From Undaria pinnatifida (Eukaryota; Sar; Phaeophyceae; Laminariales; Alariaceae): 64,000 nt of DNA. A program made the position numbers and the translations under genes. Location: assembly GCA_012845835.1 (NCBI GenBank), contig JABAKD010000016.1, forward strand, positions 22,001,182 to 22,065,181, in the 5' to 3' direction. Positions 31,800-44,168 of the stretch are shown here, piece after piece; position 1 is the stretch's first letter; the number at the start of each line of letters is the position of its first letter. The notes under the pieces are model-generated. The model did no database searches, was not told where the DNA came from, and saw only the letters and a program-made list of their open reading frames with translations.

Positions 31800-33155
31800 T
31801 GATGGGCGGTTGCTCATGGCCGGGGCGTGCCTCCAACCTTTTCGATTTGAAAATTGAAATGCAAAAAAATGCCCAGGACCTCTTCGCCGTGCTCTATACA
31901 GTTTATTATAGAGCGCCCAGAACGAAAGACCTGCGCTTGATATGCAACGGGCTTTAAACTTCCTGCCGGCAACACACGGCGCTCCAACACGTTTCGACGC
32001 GACCTGCCCCCTCCGCCTCTCTAACTCAATATCACAATGGCCAGGTAGGTGTCGTCGCCGTCATGATTGCGGTCACCCAGCTCGGGGTTGCGTTACTTAG
32101 CTGTTATTTTATAATATGCGTTTCGTTCGGAAGACAACAACAAAAACATCATCCGCTTCCCCACTTCCCACCATGAAGCCTGACTAGATTGAATATGTTT
32201 TGCTGCTTTCGTCGCCACGGCAGTGTCACCAAGCGACGACTGGTTGGGGGAGCTGACAGGCCCTGATACTATACGCTTTCGCAGCGAGTGGGCGGCCACC
32301 CCGGCAACCTTCTTTGCTGTGACCCAGTTTGAGAGGCCTTTTTGTCATACCTGTTTCTCTCCTACTCGCATGAGTCCGAAAAATGTCTGCTTGCTGATAT
32401 TGATCGTGGGACACTGCTTCTAATGATTTTGTCTCCACAGCGCCACGTAATCCCTCCTGCTTCGAGGAGACAGCGGTTGCTACCATACTACAAGTACACA
32501 TTGGCGACGAGTCAGCCTTCGTTGTTTTTTGTGGTGCAGGCAACCTAGTCTAATGCTGCGTGTGCTCTGTTTCCTAACCATAGCCGATTGCGGTTCGCTG
32601 CTCAGGGTTTGGAGCTATTTTTGATGCTTCTTGACCAAGCAGGTTTTTCTGGTATTGTTTTAGCCGTCAACGTCTTTTATGCGGCTAAACTTCGGCATAC
32701 CCTGAGCAACGCTAACCCTGACCATTTTTCTGCACTTTCTTTTTCCTACCTCCTATGGATAACTTAATTCTTCTGTCGCGGAGCGCCAAATATAGATGAG
32801 GTCACTGGTTCAATGCACAGAGTCATCACACGTTCTTTTTTTTCTTGCCTACATGATACGTAAAATTCAGCATCTTTTTCGGCGGGAAGCCTGTCGTCTT
32901 CGACCTTAGATGCAACAATACATATTAAAGGCCGACGACGTGGTGTCTTCGCAACTTATCACGTTACCCACACCTATGCCCCTGGGCTCAGCATGAGCTC
33001 GGAGTCAGCATTGCTGTGCTGTAGGGTTGGTAGATGGGTCCATATATATATTTGTGTTTCGAACAAAGAGAGCAACTGAGAAAAATTGTGCTTGTATTCG
33101 CAATCCAGAGCGTGTAACCGCACACCAGATAACAATAATGTGAAAATGAAGCACA
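31800..33155. other. No confident gene; two weak exon-like frames
   Basis: A frame after a possible acceptor GCCACGGCAG reads SPSDDWLGELTGPDTIRF to 32,423. A second lies between CTCCACAG (32,440) and GGTGCAG (32,538). Neither has a recognisable domain. Confidence 0.25.
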
Positions 33156-33159
33156 CATA

Positions 33160-33860
33160 TATATATGTTAACACTGCGGTAGACCATACTACCAACCTAC
33201 TACGCAGGGCATTTCGTGCCTACATGCCGTCTGCATGATCGCCTGACAACCTCTACCAAACGAAGTAGCAGATGCCAAAGAAGTAAAGTCATTGTGAACG
33301 GACACATGGAGCGTTCCTTCCAAACAATAACGATTTGCACGTCTCCCGCTCGTGTTCAATAGTGGTGACATTGCGTGACCACATCACCTCGCTTGTTGTT
33401 GTACTTGTAAGATGTATCTCTGTCTTCGAATTGGCGACCTCAGAGCCCCACATCGGCACGGTAAAAATCATGGGCGTAAATTTGCACATTTGAGCTAATA
33501 ATAACGTAAAAGGAAGAACAGGCAGATATATAAATTAAAATTTCGGTAGACCACACTACCAACCCATTACGTAGGGTATTTCTTACTTACCGTCTGCATG
33601 ATCGCCTCCCAACCTATGCCGAACGAAATGTGCCTAACGAAATAACGTAATTGAGCGCGGGTACACTAACGTATTATTTCAAAACACTAACGATTCGCAC
33701 TTCTGTCTCCCTCTCGTGCTCAATGGTGACGACATAGCATGATGACCACATCATCTCGCCTGTCTGTGGCATTTTGCAAAATGTATCTCTTACTCATAAT
33801 GAGCGATGTCAGAGCCCCACACCGGCACGGTAAATAATGGTAACTACATATTTGTAGCTA
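33160..33860 (+). repeat. R3 repeat, two tandem units
   Basis: Units of about 350-375 bp containing GCGGTAGACCA, GTCTGCATGATCGCCT, TCAATAGTGGTGACATTGC, AGAGCCCCACATCGGCACGG. The second unit is more diverged. The same two-unit arrangement occurs at 38,945 and 41,325. Confidence 0.75.
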
Positions 33861-34190
33861 TCGATTGAAGTATTCTATCTTGCGATCCATGTACAATAGC
33901 GAAAATTTTGGAGCTTTAACAGGTTGTTTACCACAATAAAATACTGTGTTGCATATCACACCTTAACTTAACATCTATCTGCTAGAATAATTTTCAAAAA
34001 CAGGCAGGGAATATAGGGGTGTGTTCTTGCTACAACCGTCATTTTTATGTCCCCTTCGTTGATATATAGTTTCCGCGCATATTGAAGTGCCCCGCCCCAC
34101 CCCCTCCCCTCCCACCCCTCTTGTTCAAACGCCCTACATCAAATCAAAATCTGCCAGAGAGTCATCCCACGATAATAGGGGTTGCGACCA

Positions 34191-34447
34191 AGGCTACGGT
34201 AAGGGGGTACCCCCGTTTTCACTGGTGTGTTTGAGCCAGTCGCACGAGTGACTCTGTACCTCACGGATGAAAATGGTTTAGGCACTTGTTTTGGAGCAGC
34301 CTAGATTACCTTTGCATTGCGGATCGATTTCGTCAATATAAAACATGAAGAGAACGTAAAATCGCAAATATCAAAGGGGGTACTCGCGCGAGTGACCCCA
34401 AGCCACTGAAATTCAAGGCCCAAAAAAGGACCCCCCTACCGTAGCCT
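34191..34447. mobile_element. Small inverted-repeat element (MITE-like)
   Basis: 257 bp with ends AGGCTACGGTAAGGGGGT and the complement of CCCCCCTACCGTAGCCT. A second inner pair (CGCACGAGTGACTC against GCGCGAGTGACCCC) is in direct, not inverted, orientation. No convincing target duplication was found, so its class is open. Confidence 0.5.
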
Positions 34448-34699
34448 GGGTCTTGCACATTTCGCGCCAAAACGTCCTTGAACTTGGGCGATTGAGTTTC
34501 TCATGTATGTGAGGGACTGCCGGTGAATGAAGTAATTTGACGAGTACATTCGATTTTTGGGCTATGGCATAGAAGCTTGGTCGGGTTGTGCGACCGAATG
34601 CCTTCGGAGTCATTTTTCGGGTGAGATATGGAGTTCCTCATGTGAGGAGCTCAGGACGTTCTGATGCTCCAGAGTAGAAAAGACTAGCAGCCAGCTGAT

Positions 34700-35445
34700 A
34701 TAACCTCATTATATTTCTAGCCATCTATGCCAGAGCTCAATTCCATTTCCGCCGCCCCCCACCCCCCCCCATCCCCCCTTTTTATTCTCCGCAGTTTTGC
34801 TCAGACGCCCCACCTAAAATCGAAGTCGGCCAGAGTAATAAACACACCTACGCAATTGAATGGCGTCATTATTATCCTAGTTATATTTGACGTGGCTTAC
34901 TCCCCCCGCCGCCCCCCCGCCCCGCCCCCGCCCCCCCCCCCCCTATCGCCCCCTCCTTCCCCACCACCTCCACGATCGCCTATACCCGCTAGACCACGCG
35001 TATCGCAAGCCCCTACTTATGTTCGAAATACGCGCGATCGGAGAATAACACACAGCTTGTAAATATGAGTTTCGGCAAAATCCTCGATTTCACAGCTGGA
35101 GCGTATTTTTAAACTACATGTGACCTTAAACTGTTAAACTCCGTTCCCTCCTTCCACCCGCCACCTCCCCCCCCCCCCCCCTGCCAGCCTCCTCTCTTTT
35201 TTTTCCCCCGCTCCTTAATGCTCAAACGCCCCACCTGACATCGAAATCTGCCAGAGTAATAAACACTTCCACGCACATGATGATGTCATCTCATTATACT
35301 TTTTGAGCCATCCATGCAGCTGCTTCAATTTATCCCACCCCCGCCCCCCAACGCCCCATCCTTCTCCACTACCCGCACCATCGCCTAGACCTAGCACCAC
35401 GCGTGTAGCAAACACCTACATTTATGAGACATAAATATGTTTAAG
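34700..35445 (+). repeat. R4 repeat units with poly-C tracts
   Basis: Units share TTCTCCGC.TTTGCTCA.ACGCCCCACC, ATCGAAATCTGCCAGAGTAA, TAAACAC.TCCACGCA, TCATTAT and CACCATCGCCTAGACCTAG. Long C-runs (up to C15 at 35,167-35,181) separate the units. Similar units lie at 39,790-40,130, 40,200-40,520 and 63,390-63,570, and in reverse at 62,480-62,930. Confidence 0.7.
35028..35115 (+). mobile_element. R1 element, short copy
   Basis: Only the distal part of R1 (CGCGCGATCGGAG to GGAGCGTATTTTTA). It follows an R4 unit with C-tracts, so the two modules are joined as they are at 40,106. Confidence 0.55.
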
Positions 35446-36890
35446 AAACCCTTGCACCCCCTCCCCCGCCACCCCCACCCCCTCGATCACTCCGCCCTCT
35501 CTTCACTGGTTGTACGACCTGCAGGATATACATGATAAACTGGTGCTTTCTTTCCAAAAGCGTCAGATTTATCCCCTTAAAGGATATAGTCTATAGTTTA
35601 ATCGCAGAGATTGAGTTACAATGTCTTGCCATATTTGATTTTGTCAACCTCTCCATACATCAAGGTCCGATTATTCACTGGAGAGTACAGTTCAAAATGC
35701 GAAATTTTGCGCGCATCTCGCTCAGACGGCGGCTTTCGAACATAGTGATTTGACCGAAAAAATCTAGGGCACTGCCCACTTTGCTATTCTTAATCACTTG
35801 ACTCAGTAGCTCAGTGGTACATATGTGTGCATGGATTAACTTTGTATTAGAAGAAAGTTTGTACAACTTGGAGGAGTGGTGTATAAGCAATCATCGGGCT
35901 AATTCATGGGCACTGCACCCACACCCGATCTAGCGAACGATTTGGCGTTCATGCATGAAGTCAATTTCATTAACGTTATGAAAAATAGATATTTGCTCGA
36001 TACGAGAAACATTTTTGAACCCTTTTAAGTTTTTTTTACAGTACGGCAGTAAAACTAAGAGATTCATCGGTGACACAATTACGGTAGCACAAGGCCTACC
36101 AAATAGGAAAGGTCGCATTTTTTTTATCAAATATTTAAGCCGGAAGGAGAGGAGGGAGGGGTGTATGGTGGAATGCATCCGGAACACATCCCAGATGACG
36201 AGGGTAAGCAGGTTGCGAACCCTGCATCTATCACCAAAAAAGAAAAAGGGCAAACAGCGCATTTCCTCGATTTGGAGATTCTTCAAAGTACGCCTGGAGT
36301 ATCGCAAATTTGAATGTATGATAAACGGGACCACATAGAGACACTGAAGCAGTACCGTAGATACCCCCAAATTGAGACATCATCAATAAAAAAAGTGTTT
36401 GTATGCGACCCTCCATTGCCAACTTTGTCGATTTGCAATTAGGTGCTCGGAAATCCAGTTCTTCCAGGTAGCAGCTACTACCAGGTAAGTTGATTACGGG
36501 CATGATCCGACATAGTTATGCCAAGGGTTGTTCGCGGAGCAACTCTCTAATTTCCGCAGAACATTTTTTTTTTTATCACCGATAAAGCTGACGATTAATA
36601 GAGTGCATGACCCGGTTGTACGTTACAAGTATTGGTGGTTGGTCACAGAGGGAGTTTGAAGATGTGTCGAAGAAGAAGGTCAATCACCCTGGCATGATAG
36701 ACTGCTGAGTGATGAGTGAGTACGTCTTTGTACGTTACAAAATTTTCAAGAATGGTTGATTGAACTACAAAAGTTTTACATGATTTATGGGAATGGCCAC
36801 TTCGCCTGTCCCTCAACCTTTTCATGTCACAAAAGTGTCACACAGAGAAACGAACTACCGCCGTATATGGGAATAGATAAATAAATAAGC
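35445..36890. other. No supported gene
   Basis: An A-box-like TAGCTCAGTGG lies at about 35,807-35,817 without a B box. A 107-codon plus ORF (36,015-36,338) and a minus ORF opposite it have no recognisable domain. Confidence 0.3.
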
Positions 36891-36899
36891 GGGGAGGCG

Positions 36900-36951
36900 G
36901 TACTGGAGCCTGTCCTGTGACCACGGACTCGATTGTGCGAGTTAATGTGAG

Positions 36952-36983
<32 letters not shown>

Positions 36984-36986
36984 CTT
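36900..36986 (+). repeat. Retroposon-like tail with (AAC)n, copy 2
   Basis: Shares CCTGTGACCACGGACTCGAT and TGCGAGTTAATGTGAG with the copies at 11,060 and 63,088. It runs into about 11 AAC units (36,952-36,986). Confidence 0.65.
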
Positions 36987-37099
36987 GCGTGGATATGTGG
37001 AAACGTAATAACGGAGACATATCTGTAGACATAGAACATGAGAGTGTAATGCCCCGTCATACTGGAGTAATCAATGTGTGTGGGCATGTTGAGATATGA

Positions 37100-38835
37100 G
37101 TTACGTGTGTGTAATACGATGCCATGATTTCGTGGATTCGAGTTAACCGGAAAAGGTGTGTAGATAACGTATGCTTCTTTGGGATGTTTGTGGGTTGGGA
37201 ATTGGGTGTATATGAGTATGGAAGTGTAAATGGACTGTTCATGTCGATTGCTTGGTGTGTGTGGGTTTAAAAAAGGGTGTATATATACGCATGGAAGTGT
37301 TCGAGCTATGTATGTACGTAGGTTACAACATCTTTAGTGAATACGTGACCAAAAGTGTTACGATACGTCTGAGAATTGCAACAATAAATTTAAAGTACTC
37401 TTCGCTTTTAATATCGTTCTGTATGTCTTTTTTTGTCCTTTCGACGAAGTCGATCAAAGAATGAAGTAATAAGTAAGACTCTCAGTTATAACAACCCAAA
37501 ACATACATTTATGATATACTCATCAAATAGGGTACCTAGGGCTGAAGTGTTTAAAAAAATCAACCACGCCGACAATCATGCCAAAACAGGGTAGATCAAC
37601 ATAAGCAACGAACGTTGCTGAGTCTGTATCACGCCGCAATTCAAGAGCTAGTCGTCGGCTTCAACCCCACTTATTTAATACATATTTGCAGCGTTAAAAC
37701 CCCCACAGCTCATTACATGTCACCCGCAAACATGTCGGGATCCAGCGATCGCACTGATGAAGCACCCCCTACTTCGTCCACAACAATGTATTCAATAAGC
37801 AGACTAGGGTTAGATAGAACCTTCTTGTAAACTTTCATTTTATGGTATCAACCCCAGCCTCGCTCAGTATTTGTATTCAACCCACACCGTTTAGCAAAGT
37901 AACGAAATACATAGTCAAACTGTGAACAGTAACGGCAATATAAGTATATTATGATGCCGCTATGACCAATAGTTGTCAAGGTTGGTTTTTGCATGATTAT
38001 CTTCAGGGATAAATATGCTTTCACCATGCTTGACAAACACCGCGAGAGGAAACGTTGAAATTCCTAACCGTTCCTCGCAACTTCGCCCCCCGAAGAAGTT
38101 TTCTCCGCGTACAAAAAACTTTTTGAAGATATGCACAACAGCCCCCCCCCAACAAAGGTAGGTCAATATGTATTCGAAAGCACCACTCTGAAAAAACACG
38201 ATAACTAAGCCTAGAACATCAACCAAAACATACACGTGTAGCAACAACCACGCGGACACAGAAAAATGTCCGCACACTAAAACCACATATACGTTCACAT
38301 ACGAAACGCAGTCAAAAGAAAGAACCCACATACGCTGGGTTCCAAATTGAGTTTCCTACGAGTCAGAATCATCACACAGTCTACATGTAGTCCTTGCACA
38401 AGCCTAAAATGCGTCAAACTGCTCGTTGCCAAAGGACAGGTTTTCTAAGAACGTAAGAAGAACAGAACAAGAGAGGCGGTAATCACAGAAGCGCAGATTA
38501 TTATAGAATTCGCCTACCACATCACCTCCTTTGCGATTGGTTTTGGGAATCAGCGAATTGGGTCCAACGCATGGCCTTAGTGTTCTAGGTGGAGTGATAA
38601 GCGGTAGTAAAATGAAGTGCGCTGCTCGATAGCCTGTTTTTGACCGTCGGTATACCGAAGAATCTTCGGGCCGCGTATCCTCTGTATCAGGTGTGTGACG
38701 AATTATATTTGTCGTTTTCAAGCAAGCGGTTGCGTTGATATATACTACCTGGCTTGATATAAAGGAAAGGAACATCACTACGCGAGCACCTACTACACGG
38801 TAGGGCATGTTTTCATGAGCTCCACTAACAAGAGC
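37100..38835. other. No supported gene
   Basis: AT-rich, with many short ORFs. The 221-codon minus ORF (38,404-39,069) begins in R3-associated repeat sequence and is not accepted as a gene. Confidence 0.35.
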
Positions 38836-38944
38836 ACCAGACATGGACGCGACATCTACAGGACCAAAACATAGTCGACGACAGTGGGGAGAAAACAAGA
38901 CGTATAATCGTACACTAGATGAAAATAATGTAAAAAGAAGTACA

Positions 38945-39650
38945 GACAGATATGTTGACACTGCGGTTGACCACGTCACCAACGTATTGCGCAGGATATT
39001 TAGTGCCAACCTGCCGTCTGCATGATCGCCTGAAAACCTCAACCAAACGCAGTAGCATATGCCTAACAAAGTAAAGTCACCTTCGTGTTCAATGGCGGTG
39101 ACATTGCATGCTCACATCACTTGGCTTGCTGTATTTGAATGATGTATCTTTGTGTTAGAATGGGCGACCCCAGAGCCCCACATCGGAACGGTAAAATCAT
39201 CGGCGTAACAAACGGTAAACATCATGGGCTTAAAGTTGTACATTAGAGCCAATAATAGTGTGAAAAAGAAGTGCAGGCAGATATGTTGAAATTGCGGTAG
39301 ACCACCTTACCAACCAATTACCTAAGGTATTTTGTATATTTCATCTGCATTGTCGCCTCCCAACCTATGCCAAACGAAGTATGACTAACGAATGATTGTC
39401 ATTGAGTACGGGCACACCAAGCATTCCTTTCAAAACACTGACGATTCGGACTTCTTCCTATCGTGCTCAATAGTGGTGACATTGCATGACGAAATCACCT
39501 CGCCTGTTGTATTCCGCAATAGGCATGTCATTCACGTAGTTAGCGATGTCAGAAAGAAGTGGAAACTACATGGTTGTACCTATTGATTAAAATATTCTAT
39601 CCTGCGATCCATGTACAATAACAAATTACGAAGCTTCAACATATTGTTCA
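38945..39650 (+). repeat. R3 repeat, second locus
   Basis: Two units with the same landmarks (GCGGTTGACCA at 38,963, GCGGTAGACCACC at 39,293). It is preceded by GACATGGACGCGACATCTAC, which also precedes the R3 locus at 41,325. Confidence 0.75.
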
Positions 39651-39789
39651 CCACACCTAGCGATCGTGTTGCATACCATATGTATAATCAAATCTTGAAC
39701 AACATACAATGCCAAGCAGGTGATATTAAGGGATGTCGTCTTTCTACAACCGTCAGCTTTGTCCCCTTTGAGGATTTATAGTTTCCGCG

Positions 39790-40880
39790 CACACATTGAA
39801 GTGCCCCGCTCGCCCCCGCCCCCCCGATCCCTCTTGTTCAAACGCTCTACCTAATATCAAAATCTGCCACAGTAGTAAACACTATCATCCAGCTGATATC
39901 ACCTTATTACCTTTCTAGCCATTCATGCCGTAGCTCTTAGTCATTTTCACCCCCCCTTCCCCCCGCCCTCCACTGTTTTTTTTTTTTTACCGCCCTTGTG
40001 TTCAAGCGCCGCACCAACAATCGAAATCGGCCAGAGTTATAAACGCTTCTACACACGATTGCCTAGACCTAGCACCACGCTTTTGTTAGCCCCTACATAT
40101 ATGCGTGATACGCGCGATCGGAGTATCTCACGCAAGCTCGCAGTAATGAGTTTTGACCACATCTTTGATCTCACAGCCGGAGTGTAATTGTTTTTATATG
40201 GGAGCTAAGCATCTTCAAAACCTCCCTCCCCACCCACCCCCCCCCCCCCCCCCACCCACCCACCCACCCCCCCGGCCCTCCCCGCCCACCCTTTCTTTTC
40301 CCCGCTCCCTCTCGCTCAAACGCTCCACCCAACAAAGAAATCAGACAGCGTATTAAACACTTCCACGCACTAGATATCACCTCATTATCTTTCCAGATCC
40401 ATCCATGCCGCTGGTGCAATCCCCCCCTCCATCCCAACGCCTCCTCCTTCCCTACCACCCGCACCATCGCCTAGATCTAACACCACGTGTATAGGAAACC
40501 CCTACATCTATGCGATCTGAAGATGTTGTTCACAAAACCCTTTCAACACCCCCCTCACCCGCCCCCCCCCACCCCCACCCTCACCTCCTGGCATGCTCCG
40601 CCCTCTCCTCACTTATTGTACAATTTACAGGATATGCATGATAAACTGGTGCGTTCTTTCCAAAACCATCCGATTTATTCCCTTGAAAGATTTATAGTTT
40701 CGACGAACAGATTGAGTTGCCCCGCCCGTCCCGTTCCCCCCTCATGATAAACTTGTGCATTCTTTTCAAAACCGTCCAATAGATCCCCTTGAAGGATTTA
40801 TATTTTAAACGCGCAGATTGGGTTGCCCAGCCCGTCCCGCACCCCCCCCTCCCCTCCTCTCCCTCTTCATTAAACCCAGT
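39790..40880 (+). repeat. R4 units and a 115-bp tandem with poly-C tracts
   Basis: Two R4 units (about 39,835-40,105 and 40,310-40,510) with C17 at 40,237-40,253. A two-unit tandem of about 115 bp follows (about 40,632-40,745 and 40,746-40,860), sharing CATGATAAACT.GTGC.TTCT and TGAA.GATTTATA. Confidence 0.7.
40106..40190 (+). mobile_element. R1 element, short copy
   Basis: Distal part of R1 (CGCGCGATCGGAGTATC to CCGGAGTGTAATTG) joined to the end of an R4 unit, like the copy at 35,028. Confidence 0.55.
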
Positions 40881-40882
40881 CC

Positions 40883-41188
40883 CTCACCGGTTATTCGACA
40901 TATAGGACCCAATTGCTAGACTTATGCATTTCCTTCCACAGCTGTCAGATGTTGTCCCTCTCGAAAACGGAGTAACATTGTTTACGCCCGCAAACAGAAT
41001 AACATCATCATGTTGACCCTGATACCTCAACTGTAGTTTCAAGCGGAGTCGCCAACCTATATCCTTGATGAGGACACACAAGCCATAATACGCGCGATCG
41101 GAGTTATCACACACAGGTTGAAAATATGTGCTTCGACAAACTCTTTCATCTCACAGCGGGAGTGTATTGATATTGATATAATATATAT
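40883..41188 (+). mobile_element. R1 element, full-length diverged copy
   Basis: Starts CACCGGTTATTCGACATA and ends TTGATATAATATA. It is more diverged than the 27,353 copy. An R3 unit begins directly downstream. Confidence 0.65.
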
Positions 41189-41324
41189 GTACACCACTAA
41201 CAAGAGCACCAGACATGGACGCGACATCTACAGGGACTACAACATCCTCGACGACAGTGGGTAGAAAACAGGACGTATAATCGTACACAATAGTCTATAA
41301 TAATGTAAAGACTAAGTACAGACA

Positions 41325-41870
41325 GGTATGTTAACACCGCGGTAAACCACACGACCAACCTATTACGCAGGGTATTTCGTGCCTCCATCTGTTTACATGA
41401 TTGCATGACAACCTCTACCATACCAAACGTAGTAGCATATGCCTAACGAAGTAAAGTCACCGTCGCGTTTAATAGTGGTGACATCGCATGTCCACGTGAG
41501 ACAACCTCTACAAAACGCAGTAGCATATGCCTAACGAAGTAACGTCACCCTCGCGTTCAATAGTAGTGACATCGCGTATATATGACATCGCATGCCCATC
41601 TCGCCTGCTGTATTTGTAAGATGTATCTCTGTCTGACAATTGGCGACCTCAGAGCCCCACAGCGGCACGGTAAAAATCATGGGCGTGAAATCGTACATTT
41701 GAGACAATAATAACTTGAAAAGGAAGCACAGGCAGATCTGATAAAATTGCGGTAAACCACACTGCCGACCCATTGCATACCCACCTGAGACGACCTTCAC
41801 GAAACACAGTACTACATACTTAACGAAGTAAAGTCACGCTCGCGGGCAATAGTGGTGACATCGCATATAT
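41325..41870 (+). repeat. R3 repeat, third locus, rearranged
   Basis: Shares CCGTCGCGTTTAATAGTGGT and AGAGCCCCACAGCGGCACGG. Short internal duplications of the AGTAGCATATGCCTAACGAA word occur at 41,429, 41,520 and nearby. Confidence 0.7.
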
Positions 41871-41875
41871 ACTTT

Positions 41876-42121
41876 ACAGCTGTCAAATTTTGTCCCCCTC
41901 AGAAACGGGGTTTATAGTTTCCGCGCACAGACTGACAAAAATCACCCTGTTGACCCTGATAGCTACACTGTAGTGTTGTAAGGGGGGTCGCCGACCTATA
42001 TTCTTAATGAGGACACACAACTCGTAATACGCGCGATCGGAGTATCACACACAGCTTGCGAAGATGAGTTTCGACGAAATCTTCGATCTCCCAGCTGGAG
42101 TGTATTTTCATTCTTTATAAT
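41876..42121 (+). mobile_element. R1 element, copy with truncated start
   Basis: Lacks the first about 60 bp of R1 and keeps the constant AT-rich end TTCTTTATAATATATAT. It is followed at once by a second, shorter R1 copy in the same orientation. Confidence 0.65.
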
Positions 42122-42125
42122 ATAT

Positions 42126-42233
42126 ATACTCGTAATGCGCGCGATCGGAGTATCACACACATCTTGCAAAGATGAGTTTCGACGAAATCTTCGATCTCAC
42201 AGCTGGAGTGTACTTTGATTTTTATAATATGGT
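42126..42233 (+). mobile_element. R1 element, short tandem copy
   Basis: About 108 bp starting at ACTCGTAATGCGCGCGATC. It begins within R1 but ends at the usual AT-rich end, next to the boundary of the right arm at about 42,236. Confidence 0.6.
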
Positions 42234-42249
42234 AAACGACAAAAATAAC

Positions 42250-42372
42250 CATTCACAATGTTGTCAGCGCGCACGCTTGAAAAATAAGGCAAATATGAAG
42301 TCGGTGAGAATCGAACTCACGACACATACCACTACCCACAAATCTGTCACTTGACTCAGTAACACACACAGT
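42250..42372 (-). repeat. tRNA-like repeat S2, right-arm copy 2
   Basis: Partner of 18,598-18,712. The T-stem and loop are intact (5-bp stem, 7-nt loop with TTCGATT). The acceptor halves do not pair, so I do not call a functional tRNA. Confidence 0.55.
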
Positions 42373-42514
42373 TAGTGGGAATTGCAAAAAACCGACCAAA
42401 TATGTTTCCAGTTCGTCAATTAATTCTCACCGACTTCGTAAGAGCAATCTCCGGACAGCTATCCCCTCTCCACGTACAACAGTAAGTAGTACTCAGGAGA
42501 ACACTAACAACTCC

Positions 42515-42650
42515 CATAACCATTCATAACGTCCCCAGCGCGCACGCTCCTGAATACGAAATATGATTTGGGTTAGAATCGTGCTCACGACACGTTCTTC
42601 GTTGGTTCTATAGCACTATACCTTCTAACCCAAAGGAAACGACACAAAGC
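42515..42650 (-). repeat. tRNA-like repeat S2, right-arm copy 1
   Basis: Partner of 18,320-18,450. The A-box region has changed to TTGGGTTAGAAGG and the T-loop to GAGCACGATTC, so its Pol III promoter is degraded more than the left copy. Confidence 0.45.
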
Positions 42651-43577
42651 TGTAGTAGCTACGATAAGGCAAGCGCTCGGAGGCAGCTATGAAAAAAGCA
42701 TCGTCGGGGCCAAATTTAGATGCCAATTTAGAAATGACGCAAATTTGGCAATGTTGTCGCTTAACAATCGTTCAAGCTCTGCATATTCCAAGACCCAAGA
42801 AGAACTCGGGCGTGTACCGCCCAAAATCCAGAAAAAAAAAACGTACTCCTCTCTTGTCTCGCTCAGCGTCTATGCGTTCAGGTTGATGTGCGGAACAGAT
42901 ACGGCAACGCGAGGGGCGTTGGAGCCGCCGAGACGGCGCTCGAACGAAGCTATTCGACCGACAACTCCAGGTCGGAGAATCTCACACTCCTCCTGCAGAC
43001 GTTTTTTTTTGCGTGATAAAGGCGCGCAAAAAAACGGTTATGAGCCTATCTACATCAGATTGACGTGCAAACCAAGCACGCTCGAAATATAGAACGTTTC
43101 ATCAGCACCAACCGTAAAAATTTGTAAGACGCATTAGAGGGATCTAATATTCATAATGGTATAACCCGCGTTCTTCTGGACGTATCACGTTCGTCTTGTC
43201 GCCTTCCTAATCATCTTGCATGGCATCCATCACAACTATTCGCAATTTTCCCGTGATTTATTCGTCCAAGCCCTGCAGCCGTCAAGCAAAACAACCGTAA
43301 TTTGGATGGTTCATTGCATAATAGGTAGATAGAGCAAAAACCTTGGCCTATTTGGTCAAAGCCTACTAACTAATTTCGCAATTGATTACGCGGTCGCAAT
43401 TCGGATAGTCATTTGCATCATGTAGGTTACCTTGTTATATCATTTTTTGCGAAGGGTGTCCGTCTAGATTTTACTCCCTACATAATGTTATTTGCCTGCC
43501 GTCGTTCCCGGCCGCAGGGAACCTTTCGCAGATGTCGTAGTGTATGTGTGTACAAAAAGCACGTCATCGCTGACGCG

Positions 43578-43610
43578 TTATTTGTATATTTCCTCTTGTA
43601 GGTTGTCCAT
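43578..43610 (-). pseudogene. R2 small ORF, copy d in the right arm (premature stop)
   Basis: Starts MDNLQEEIYK, then a TAA at codon 11. The frame continues RVSDDVLFVHTYTTTSAKGS beyond the stop. This copy confirms the conserved core outside the left arm. Confidence 0.5.
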
Positions 43611-44168
43611 CGTTGTTGTACTTTGTTGTTGGTGCCTTTCTCAGTAGTATTTTATCAAATGTAATATTTTCATGTGCGTGTTCACCCGAAGTTACACACA
43701 TTCTTCAAACCAAATTCCTGCACACGTTTTTTGGGTAAGAAGGTCAGGCCAAAAAACGATTTTGAGCCTATATCAGGTTGACGTGTAGACCAAGCACGCG
43801 CGAAAGGAGAAATACTTCAACTGTACCAAAATCAATAAAATGAACAATAATTAGAACGATATTCTACTGGTATTATAACACGCGCTCAAGCCGTACAAAC
43901 GTCAAGCAAAACAAACCCTCGTGTGTATACCACCGCAAAAATTAAATATTTGGAAACTAGATACCGTTCGGAATTGATATCAATACTGGATATTATCCAG
44001 ACGCTGGAGACGTTAAGGTACAACCGACGTCGCAAGAATACTTCATCAAAATAAAACATTTTGGATACTTCTCTCTTTCCTCGCTCAACATCCATCCGCG
44101 TTCCCATTGAGGTGCCCAACAGACAAGGAGGGGCGAAGGGCGTTGGAGATGCCCCCCGAAGAATTTTA

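Noticed and set aside
34727..35062. Proline-rich ORF
   Set aside because: The proline run is just the translation of poly-C tracts in R4. The same applies at 40,153-40,356 and 63,082-63,525 (Val run from (AAC)n on the other strand).
38404..39069. 221-codon minus-strand ORF as a gene
   Set aside because: Its first third is R3-associated repeat sequence shared with 41,190-41,421 and 32,974-33,195, and the rest shows no domain.
42298..42372. Functional tRNA gene on the minus strand
   Set aside because: The T-arm is perfect, but the acceptor stem does not pair and no anticodon arm can be drawn. It is shared with the left arm as a repeat.
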